Source: an uncultured Prevotella sp.
GTDB taxonomy: Bacteria > Bacteroidota > Bacteroidia > Bacteroidales > Bacteroidaceae
Direction: 5' to 3'
NCBI GenBank assembly: GCA_937907705.1
Contig: CALCVP010000007.1
Span: 1-17,307, forward strand
Length of the DNA stretch: 17,307 bases
Shown: positions 6,527 through 12,597 of the stretch, in pieces
Layout of the letters: every line of letters begins with the position of its first letter
Numbering within the stretch: the first letter of the stretch is position 1
Made by a program: the position numbers and the translations under genes
Notes under the pieces: generated by a model
What the model saw: the letters and a program-made list of their open reading frames with translations, nothing else
What the model was told of the DNA's origin: nothing
Databases searched by the model: none

Positions 6527-7984
6527 ATGAACACACAAGAATTAAAGCCAAGTTGCGTCTTTGAGCAATTTGCTGCGATTAACAAGATTCCTCGTCCTTC
6601 AAAGCATGAAGACAAGATGATGGAGTTTTTGGTAGACTTCGGTAAGAAACATGGTTTGGAAACAGAAGTTGACAAGACCGGAAATGTAATCATACGCAAG
6701 AAAGCCTCTAAGGGTTATGAGAATAGAGAAACCGTTGTATTGCAAAGCCATATGGATATGGTTTGTGACAAATTGGTAGATGTAGACATTGATTTTTTCA
6801 ATGACCCTATTGAAACTTATGTTGATGGCGAATGGCTGCGTGCCAAAGGTACTACCTTGGGTGCCGATGATGGCATAGGCTGCGCTATGGAGCTGGCTGT
6901 ATTGGCAGACGATACCTTGGAGCATGGACCTGTTGAATGCGTATTTACCCGTGATGAGGAAACAGGCTTGACTGGTGCTTTTGGCTTGGAGGTAGGCTTT
7001 ATGACGGGAAACTATCTTATTAATCTGGATAGCGAAGACGAAGGACAGTTCTTTATCAGTTGCGCCGGCGGCATGACCACTCAGGCTCAATTTACCTTTG
7101 ACAGAGAAGAAGCTCCCGCAGGTTATTTCTTCATGCGCTTGTCTTTGAAGGGATTGCATGGAGGCCATAGTGGCGATGACATTAACAAAAAATATGCTAA
7201 CGGCATAAAGTTGCTTACACGTTTTCTTTATAAAGAGCAGGCAGCTCACGACCTGCGCTTGGTTAGCTTTAACTCAGGCCGTATGCACAATGCCATACCA
7301 AGAGACGGTGTTGTAGTGTTTGCCGTTCCGGCCAACTGCAAAGAGGCGATAAGAGCAGATTTGAATGTTTTTGCTGCTGAGGTGGAGGATGAGTATCACA
7401 TTACAGAACACGATATTCATTTCCATCTTGAAACGGCAGAGGCTGCGAAGGTGTTGCCTAAGCAGGTGGGTAGAAACCTTATATTGGCCCTTCAGGCCGT
7501 AGATAACGGTGTGCTTGCCATGTGTCAAGACCAAGAATTGGCTTGGATGGTAGAAACCTCCAGCAATGTGGCCAGCGTGGTTACTACTGATAATAATGTA
7601 ACTGTTGTAGCATCACAACGCTCTAATGTGAAGAGCAATTTGGAGAATATGGGTAATACCGTCAAGGCTGCTTTCCAGTTGGCTGGTGCAGAGGTAACAC
7701 AGGGCGATGCTTATCCTGCTTGGAAGATGAATCCTAATAGCAAGCTTACCGATATTGTGGTAAAAACTTACAAGGAACTCTTTAATAAAGAGCCTAAGGT
7801 AATAGGTATTCATGCCGGCTTGGAGTGTGGTTTGTTCTCTGAGAAGTATCCACATCTTGATATGATTTCCATGGGTCCTACTCTTCGTGGTGTGCATTCA
7901 CCAGACGAGCGTCTGCTGATACCAACAGTGCAGATGGTATGGGATCATCTGTTGGCTATTCTGAAAGATATGCCTGAAAAGTAA
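6527..7984 (+). CDS. pepD: Aminoacyl-histidine dipeptidase (peptidase D, M20 family)
   Basis: This 485-residue zinc dipeptidase is expected to cleave Xaa-His dipeptides such as carnosine and other unblocked dipeptides in the cytosol. M20 landmarks are present in order: His75 in LQSHMDMVCDK, the GADDGIG motif (Asp114/115), the catalytic Glu pair in TRDEETGLTG (Glu144/145), Asp168 in NLDSEDEG, and His457 in LRGVHSPDERL. The inserted lid/dimerisation domain (about 195-400, including LHGGHSGDDIN) separates the two halves of the catalytic domain, as usual for PepD. Length equals the family's typical 480-490 residues. There is no signal peptide. It stands alone between the structured repeat upstream and a long stem-loop downstream (8009-8054). 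Together with pepP and the C1 peptidase it adds to a peptide-processing theme here, but it is not in one operon with them. Confidence 0.95.
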   Translation: MNTQELKPSCVFEQFAAINKIPRPSKHEDKMMEFLVDFGKKHGLETEVDKTGNVIIRKKASKGYENRETVVLQSHMDMVCDKLVDVDIDFFNDPIETYVDGEWLRAKGTTLGADDGIGCAMELAVLADDTLEHGPVECVFTRDEETGLTGAFGLEVGFMTGNYLINLDSEDEGQFFISCAGGMTTQAQFTFDREEAPAGYFFMRLSLKGLHGGHSGDDINKKYANGIKLLTRFLYKEQAAHDLRLVSFNSGRMHNAIPRDGVVVFAVPANCKEAIRADLNVFAAEVEDEYHITEHDIHFHLETAEAAKVLPKQVGRNLILALQAVDNGVLAMCQDQELAWMVETSSNVASVVTTDNNVTVVASQRSNVKSNLENMGNTVKAAFQLAGAEVTQGDAYPAWKMNPNSKLTDIVVKTYKELFNKEPKVIGIHAGLECGLFSEKYPHLDMISMGPTLRGVHSPDERLLIPTVQMVWDHLLAILKDMPEK

Positions 7985-8008
7985 CATCTGAATTTTCTCT
8001 GATATACT

Positions 8009-8054
8009 TACATGCCAATGTTTTGTAAACTTTACAGCTAAACATTGGCATGTA
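8009..8054. terminator. Long stem-loop after pepD
   Basis: TACATGCCAATGTTT (8009-8023) and AAACATTGGCATGTA (8040-8054) pair perfectly over 15 bp. The loop contains a smaller GTAAA/TTTAC pairing. It lies 25 bp after the pepD stop. The run after it, TTTAAA, is a poor T tract, so termination is likely but not certain. Confidence 0.55.
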
Positions 8055-8201
8055 TTTAAACACCTACTTAGTAACGAAACTCTGTTTCAAACTGTTTTTT
8101 CCATGCTTTTACTGTTTTTGCAACAATGCAGTTTCGCTATTCTAATTCAGTCATTCTCAACGTTTTTGTTCCAATTCTTACCGATTTTCAACTTTTTGTT
8201 G
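8055..8201. other. Intergenic DNA between pepD stem-loop and ettA promoter
   Basis: This is AT-rich sequence without an ORF of note. With the stem-loop before it and the promoter and structured repeat after it, it completes the 372-bp gap between pepD and ettA. I see no further gene or element. Confidence 0.4.
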
Positions 8202-8218
8202 TATCTTTGGCAAAGATA
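8202..8218. promoter_or_regulatory. Palindromic promoter element of ettA
   Basis: TATCTTTG (plus, 8202-8209) and TATCTTTG on the minus strand (8211-8218) flank a single central G, giving a perfect 17-bp palindrome. The plus copy can act as the -7 box for ettA, with a leader of about 140 nt. No gene is visible in the minus direction. Confidence 0.5.
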
Positions 8219-8287
8219 ATGCAAGTGCGATCGCAATGAAAGTTTACTTTCAAATTGCCGAGCCGCAGCTTATCTTGGGCAAAGATA
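8211..8287. repeat. Structured interspersed repeat, copy B
   Basis: It has the same parts as copy A: CAAAGATA (8211-8218), ATGCAA, hairpin GAAAG/CTTTC (8238-8242 with 8247-8251) around loop TTTA, CCGAG (8258-8262), CTTATCTT (8269-8276), CAAAGATA (8280-8287). The distances CCGAG to CTTATCTT (6 nt) and CTTATCTT to CAAAGATA (3 nt) are identical in both copies, while the hairpin arms differ in sequence but stay paired. It sits in the presumed ettA leader. Confidence 0.6.
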
Positions 8288-8356
8288 AAATACGATACAA
8301 TAGTATAGTAAGATAAACCGTATCCTACTATTCATTTCTAACAATAATATAATTTT

Positions 8357-10054
8357 ATGGCAACAGTAGACGACAAGAAGATTATTTTCTCCATGGTGGG
8401 CGTATCAAAGATAATCCCCCAAAACCGCAAACAGATTTTGAAGAATATCTATCTATCATTCTTTTATGGAGCTAAGATAGGTATCATAGGTCTTAATGGT
8501 GCGGGAAAATCAACGCTGATGAAGATTATTGCCGGACTGGAACAGCCCACACAGGGCGAAGTGGTGTGGAGTCCTGGTTATAGTGTGGGCTATCTGCCAC
8601 AGGATCCGCCACTTGACGAAACCAAGACGGTGAAGCAGAATGTAATGGAAGGTGTGCAGAAAGCATACGATGCACTGCAAGAGTATGAAGAGATTAACCA
8701 AAAGTTTGGTTTGGAAGAGTATTACAGCGATGCCGACAAGATGGATAAGTTGATGCAGCGCCAGGCAGAGGTGCAAGATATTATAGACGCTACGGATGCC
8801 TGGAATATGGATTCCAAACTGGAGCGTGCCATGGCAGCCCTTCGCTGTCCGAAAGGCGACTTGCCGGTTACCAATCTGTCGGGTGGCGAGCGACGCAGGG
8901 TGGCTTTGTGCCGACTGCTGTTGCAGAAGCCCGATGTGCTGCTGTTGGATGAGCCTACCAACCACCTTGACGCAGAAAGCATAGACTGGCTGGAGCAGCA
9001 TTTGCAGCAGTATGAAGGTACTGTTATAGCTGTTACCCACGACAGATATTTCTTGGATGATGTAAGCGAATGGATTTTGGAACTGGATAGGGGCGAGGGT
9101 ATTCCTTGGCATGGCAACTACTCTTCATGGTTGGAGCAGAAAACCAAGCGCATGATGCAGGAAGAGAAGCAGGCTTCCAAGCGTCGCAAGGCTCTTGAGC
9201 GTGAGTTGGAGTGGGCACACATGGCACCGAAAGCCCGTCAGGCTAAGGGAAAGGCTCGTTTGAATGCTTATGAAAAGATGTTGGGCGAGGAGCAGAAAGA
9301 GCGCGAAGAGAAGTTGGAGATATTTATTCCTAACGGCCCGCGTTTGGGCAATAAGGTCATAGAAGCACAGCATGTAAAGAAGGCATTTGGCGATAAAGTG
9401 CTCTTTAACGACCTCAACTTTATGTTGCCTCCTAATGGTATTGTAGGCGTGATAGGCCCTAACGGTGCCGGCAAAACTACTCTTTTCCGCTTGATTATGG
9501 GATTGGAGAAGGCAGATGGAGGTACCTTTGAGGTGGGCGATACGGTAAAGTTGGCGTATGTAGACCAGCAACACAAAGACATAGACCCCAGCAAGTCGGT
9601 GTATGAAACCATCTCGCAAGGCAATGAGACCATCCGGATGGGCGGCAGAGACATCAATGCACGTGCTTATATCTCGCGTTTCAATTTTGCCGGAACAGAT
9701 CAGAACAAGCTTTGCGGAACGCTCTCCGGTGGTGAGCGCAACCGCTTGCAGCTTGCTTTGGCCCTGAAGCAGGAGGGCAATGTACTGTTGCTGGATGAGC
9801 CTACCAATGATATAGATGTAAACACGCTGCGTGCATTGGAAGAAGGTTTGGATGGCTTTGCAGGTTGTGCAGTAGTAATTAGCCACGACCGCTGGTTCCT
9901 TGACCGTATTTGTACGCATATCTTAGCCTTTGAAGGCAATGGAGAAGTATTCTTCTTTGAGGGTAGTTATTCTGATTATGAAATAAACAAAGCCCGCCGC
10001 TTAGGCATGGAAGAGATAAAGAAAGGAAGATACAGAAAACTGATGGAAGACTAA
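8357..10054 (+). CDS. ettA: Energy-dependent translational throttle protein EttA (ABC-F)
   Basis: EttA is a ribosome-binding ABC-F ATPase that sits in the E site and gates entry into elongation according to ATP/ADP state. The 565 residues hold two complete nucleotide-binding domains. The first has Walker A GLNGAGKS (45-52), signature LSGGE (174-178) and Walker B/H-box DEPTNHLD (from Asp198). The second has GPNGAGKT (367-374), LSGGE (456-460) and DEPTND (from Asp480). Subfamily marks are the EttA linker with KARLNAYEKMLGEEQKEREE and EIFIPNGPRLGNKVIEA (about 300-345), an arm-like insertion in NBD1 (about 95-140), and the RYRKLMED end. There are no membrane helices, so it is cytosolic. It is single-standing, preceded by the palindromic promoter and structured repeat. 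The downstream hairpin at 10255-10309 is the nearest terminator. Confidence 0.96.
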   Translation: MATVDDKKIIFSMVGVSKIIPQNRKQILKNIYLSFFYGAKIGIIGLNGAGKSTLMKIIAGLEQPTQGEVVWSPGYSVGYLPQDPPLDETKTVKQNVMEGVQKAYDALQEYEEINQKFGLEEYYSDADKMDKLMQRQAEVQDIIDATDAWNMDSKLERAMAALRCPKGDLPVTNLSGGERRRVALCRLLLQKPDVLLLDEPTNHLDAESIDWLEQHLQQYEGTVIAVTHDRYFLDDVSEWILELDRGEGIPWHGNYSSWLEQKTKRMMQEEKQASKRRKALERELEWAHMAPKARQAKGKARLNAYEKMLGEEQKEREEKLEIFIPNGPRLGNKVIEAQHVKKAFGDKVLFNDLNFMLPPNGIVGVIGPNGAGKTTLFRLIMGLEKADGGTFEVGDTVKLAYVDQQHKDIDPSKSVYETISQGNETIRMGGRDINARAYISRFNFAGTDQNKLCGTLSGGERNRLQLALALKQEGNVLLLDEPTNDIDVNTLRALEEGLDGFAGCAVVISHDRWFLDRICTHILAFEGNGEVFFFEGSYSDYEINKARRLGMEEIKKGRYRKLMED

Positions 10055-10254
10055 TCGGAAAGATGTTCTGCATACATGCGTTTCATCTTGAATATTTGTT
10101 GGATGATATTGAATAGCGATTGAAGCAAAACACACATCTTTTTTAATGTAGTGTGCAAGCTTAAATCTTTACAATATAAAAACGCGAAATAGATGAAAAT
10201 AGAGCGATTGGGCAGTACTGTCAGTTGCTTTTAATAGCCATTTTCCTGCAATTT

Positions 10255-10309
10255 CAATGCTTTCGGAGGTCAAAAACACCGTTTTTACCCTCCGAAAGCA
10301 TTGTTTTTT
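10255..10309 (+). terminator. Strong rho-independent terminator 200 bp after ettA
   Basis: CAATGCTTTCGGAGG (10255-10269) pairs perfectly with CCTCCGAAAGCATTG (10289-10303). The loop holds a further 6-bp AAAAAC/GTTTTT stem, and TTTTTT follows. It is one of the most stable hairpins in the window. It is 200 bp from the ettA stop, so ettA may have a long 3' UTR or an unseen small RNA may end here. Confidence 0.8.
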
Positions 10310-10316
10310 ATGTGTT

Positions 10317-10371
10317 AAACCTATGCTTTAGTCTCGTAAAGCATAGGTTTACAAAAATAAAGCATAGGTTT
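10317..10371. repeat. Three-copy 14-bp repeat (one inverted, two direct)
   Basis: AAACCTATGCTTTA at 10317-10330 is the exact reverse complement of TAAAGCATAGGTTT at 10337-10350 and again at 10358-10371. The first copy can pair with either of the other two, with a 6-nt or a 27-nt loop. It lies 8 bp beyond the terminator T run, in non-coding DNA. Confidence 0.75.
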
Positions 10372-10439
10372 GTACTCGTCAAAAGCTGCACATTACTTGC
10401 AAATATACTGTTAATAGATTGAGCAACAGTTACTTGTTT

Positions 10440-10550
10440 TTGCACACGAAAAATGCCGTTATTTTGTGCCAACCATCATTTTGCGCAGATCAACGGCAGT
10501 TTTAGTGCATAAAAAATCTTGTTTTTGTAAATAAACAAGAAAGTGTGCAA
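10440..10550. other. Possible structured RNA with a three-way junction
   Basis: An outer pairing TTGCACAC (10440-10447) with GTGTGCAA (10543-10550) encloses two hairpins: TGCCGTT/AACGGCA (10454-10460 with 10492-10498) and TCTTGTTT/AAACAAGA (10517-10524 with 10533-10540). All pairings are perfect Watson-Crick. No promoter or protein-coding frame was recognised in it. The nested arrangement may be chance in AT-rich DNA. Confidence 0.3.
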
Positions 10551-10636
10551 TTCTTCTTGGTCTGTATTTGCTGTTGGAACATATCTTAAATAGAAATGCT
10601 TTTAAACAATATTACACTTATTTTTAACATCTATCA

Positions 10637-10668
10637 TTCGTTTATTTACAATCTTTTCCGTATTTTTG
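10637..10668 (+). promoter_or_regulatory. Putative promoter upstream of the polysaccharide-gene region
   Basis: TATTTTTG (10661-10668) fits the -7 consensus, with TTCG at 10637-10640 as an imperfect -33 box 20 bp away. It would produce a leader of 280 nt or more before the small membrane ORF and over 650 nt before wecG. The rest of the gap to 10951 shows only very short ORFs, such as a 27-residue one at 10754-10837 that I do not recognise. Confidence 0.45.
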
Positions 10669-10865
10669 CAACGGAATTATGTGTATCTCATACAGAGGTG
10701 CATAATAAAAAGAATATAAGAACTAAAAAATAGCTTTCATATAAGCAGAGCGTATGACACACAATTTGCTAAACTCAGGCTTACCTGTATTAGTATGCAT
10801 ACAGATAGCTGAAAGACATAAAAGTATTGAAAATTAGTGGAAGTTAGTCTATTGCTTTTCAATGC

Positions 10866-10881
10866 TGTGATACCTATCACA
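10866..10881. promoter_or_regulatory. CRP-like palindrome TGTGA-N6-TCACA
   Basis: TGTGATACCTATCACA is a perfect 16-bp palindrome apart from its central CC. It has the exact half-sites and spacing of CRP-type operators known from E. coli. It lies downstream of the candidate promoter at 10637-10668. Whether a CRP/FNR-family protein of this organism uses it is unknown; a 7-bp RNA hairpin with a 2-nt loop is unlikely. Confidence 0.35.
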
Positions 10882-10951
10882 CCCTCCATACTTCGGGAAG
10901 AGACATCTTTCCAGAAGAAATAAAGGAATATACTTTACCTAAAAGCAATTA

Positions 10952-11237
10952 ATGTTTTTTAGGATTTTTATTTGCGGCAGTAATTTTTACTTTCCCTTAC
11001 TTCATTCTTTATTTTAGAATGTGGCTTATCATCAGTACAGACAAGTATCAGGAACAGAAGACCAAAGACTTTCTTGAAAACACCTATTCAGGCATTATCA
11101 GGCAGGTCTATTTCTTGAGGTTGGTTCCTTTTTGGATGGCCATGATGGAGAGGGTCTTGAAGGTATCTTCGTTCAAGTCAATAATCTTTCTTTTGGTTGG
11201 TGGCATTGTTGCTGTACTCATACGCAAAATTGTTTAA
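10952..11237 (+). pseudogene. Two-TM membrane protein of unknown family, frame broken in a T tract
   Basis: The intact part starts at ATG 11019 and encodes 72 residues (MWLIISTDKYQEQ...), with a soluble basic middle and a C-terminal helix (FKSIIFLLVGGIVAVLIRKIV). The same frame continues upstream without a stop to 10953 and encodes another hydrophobic helix, FLGFLFAAVIFTFPYFILYF, but has no start codon. ATG at 10952 is one frame off, and removing one T from the six Ts at 10955-10960 would join it exactly, giving about 94 residues with two helices. So the gene may be frameshifted, may use the internal start, or the T count may be a sequencing error. I do not recognise the family. It is 93 bp upstream of wecG on the same strand. 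Confidence 0.4.
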
Positions 11238-11330
11238 ATGGTTTTACTTCAATACAAAGATACGTAATATAGTTTATATATATGATATATTCCATGTAAT
11301 AATTAACGATAATTATATAATTTCTATAGA

Positions 11331-12119
11331 ATGGAAACTGTTAAAGTGTTAAATATTGAAATTCAGAACATTACTCGTCAGGAACTCTTGGAGAACTTGA
11401 AGGATGGTGTTCTTGTGACTCCTAATCTTGACCATCTGATTAGGCTTCAGACGGACAAGGAGTTTTATGATGTGTATCAAAAATCTGAATGGGTAGTTTG
11501 TGACAGTAAGATTCTCTATCTGTTCGGCAAGTTGCTAAAGACGCCTATCAAGGAGGCTATCCCTGGTTCGAGCTTCTTCACTTCTTATTATATGTACCAC
11601 AAGGATGATGCCGACTGCAAGATATTCCTGCTTGGAGCCAAGGAGGGTATTGCTGCCAAGGCGATGGAACGTATCAATGAGAAAGTGGGCAGAAAGATGG
11701 TGGTAGGTGCTCATTCGCCTTCCTTTGGCTTTGAAAAGCATGAGAAGGAATGTGAGGAATTGGTTCGTATTGTGAATGAGAGTGGGGCGAATGTACTGCT
11801 TGTTGGTGTGGGTGCTCCTAAGCAGGAGAAGTGGATTATGAAGTATCGGGACAAGATGCCTGAGGTGAAGGTGTTTATGGCACTCGGTGTTACCATCGAT
11901 TTCGAGGCTGGTACGCTGAAGCGTGCGCCTAAGTTTTGGCAGAAAATTGGCATGGAGTGGCTGTATCGCTGCATGAAGGAGCCGAAGCGTTTGTTCAAGC
12001 GTTACTTTGTGGACGACATGCAGTTCTTCTATTACTTCGGGAAGCAGCTGTTGGGGCATATAAGAATCCGTTCCGAAAAAAATAGCATTGGACTACTTCT
12101 TACGAAAGATATTGCATAA
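11331..12119 (+). CDS. WecG/TagA/CpsF family glycosyltransferase
   Basis: This GT26 enzyme transfers a sugar from a UDP donor to a lipid-linked acceptor at the cytoplasmic face during surface-polysaccharide assembly. Over 262 residues the family motifs appear in order: TPNLDHLIRLQ (30-40), VVCDSK (55-60), IPGSSF (77-82), GVGAPKQEKW (159-168), MALGVTIDFEAG, and the C-terminal basic GMEWLYRCMKEPKRLFKRY that usually contacts the membrane. There is no signal peptide or TM helix, as normal. Sugar and acceptor cannot be assigned. Isolation from other glycan genes is unusual; only the small membrane ORF precedes it, which suggests an orphan or leftover of a larger locus. Its last 9 codons overlap the convergent small ORF at 12093-12185. 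The tail after FGKQLLG (SEKNSIGLLLTKDIA) looks atypical. Confidence 0.9.
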   Translation: METVKVLNIEIQNITRQELLENLKDGVLVTPNLDHLIRLQTDKEFYDVYQKSEWVVCDSKILYLFGKLLKTPIKEAIPGSSFFTSYYMYHKDDADCKIFLLGAKEGIAAKAMERINEKVGRKMVVGAHSPSFGFEKHEKECEELVRIVNESGANVLLVGVGAPKQEKWIMKYRDKMPEVKVFMALGVTIDFEAGTLKRAPKFWQKIGMEWLYRCMKEPKRLFKRYFVDDMQFFYYFGKQLLGHIRIRSEKNSIGLLLTKDIA

Positions 12120-12185
12120 GATGGCTATTGGCAATAGGACAATAGCTGCAATATAGGATATGATGATTTTCAGAAACTGCTTCAT
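12093..12185 (-). CDS. Candidate 30-aa hydrophobic small protein, antisense to the end of wecG
   Basis: On the minus strand an ATG at 12185 opens a 30-codon frame. It has a Lys-containing N-terminus (MKQFLKII), a hydrophobic helix (about residues 4-26, with ISYIAAIVLLPIAIL) and a basic C-terminus (NIFRKK). It ends in TAG inside the wecG coding region. Five bases upstream of the ATG is TACTTTTG (12191-12198), a good -7 element, with TTG repeats 17-20 bp further upstream. The mRNA would be nearly leaderless. The composition is like small membrane peptides, including type I toxins, but nothing in the sequence proves translation or function. It is too short to recognise by family. Confidence 0.4.
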   Translation of the reverse strand: MKQFLKIIISYIAAIVLLPIAILCNIFRKK

Positions 12186-12190
12186 ACGTG

Positions 12191-12198
12191 CAAAAGTA
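12191..12198 (-). promoter_or_regulatory. -7 promoter element of the antisense small ORF
   Basis: TACTTTTG on the minus strand fits TAnnTTTG, preceded by TA and followed by C as in strong Bacteroidetes promoters. GTTG/TTGTTG lies about 17-20 bp upstream as a possible -33. A transcript from here would run antisense into wecG. Confidence 0.5.
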
Positions 12199-12385
12199 TA
12201 ACAATAGTTTCACAACAACGAATATTTTTTGATTTTTTACAGTTTTGCATTGGTCCTGTGGCGGAAATTAGTCAATACATTGGAAGTTGTGGAAAATATC
12301 TTTCAAAAAAGTTGGACGTCTAATTAAAAATAAGATTGATGGGATTTGGTGTTGGTGGACTAAAGAAAGCAAAATGTTGAGAATA

Positions 12386-12419
12386 TTTTGACTTTATTCG
12401 GATTTTATTTGTAAGTTTG
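12386..12419 (+). promoter_or_regulatory. Promoter of the rlmD-porin unit
   Basis: TTTTG (12386-12390) and TAAGTTTG (12412-12419) are spaced 21 bp apart and fit the Bacteroidetes consensus. The leader to the methyltransferase start is about 170 nt and contains a 30-codon ORF (12434-12526) opening roughly 8 nt after the expected start site. The remaining 12199-12385 part of this 412-bp gap shows nothing I recognise. Confidence 0.65.
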
Positions 12420-12597
12420 CACTTTCTAACTAAATGAGGAAGATAGGCATGTATTACATAGATATGGGGATTTGTGTCTTGTGCAGTCATCTTTCATCTT
12501 TGAATAATGGACTTGGTGTATGGTAATAAAAAGTTCGTATCAAGTATTATACAAGTTGTTCAAGGAGTGTGATAACGAAAGGAAACGATAAAATCAA

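Noticed and set aside
6599..7249. 216-codon minus-strand open frame inside pepD
   Set aside because: It lies wholly within the pepD catalytic region and has no family features; shadow of the coding strand.
9125..9919. Long minus-strand open frame (264 codons) inside ettA
   Set aside because: It is opposite a complete, motif-rich ettA, has no recognisable domain, and arises from codon bias of the real gene.
8357..10054. ettA as an antibiotic-resistance ABC-F
   Set aside because: The linker, C-terminal and NBD1 arm-like features match EttA, a housekeeping translation factor, not the resistance subfamilies.
10317..10371. CRISPR array
   Set aside because: Units are 14 bp, one is inverted, and the intervals are 6 and 7 bp; no regular spacers and no cas genes.
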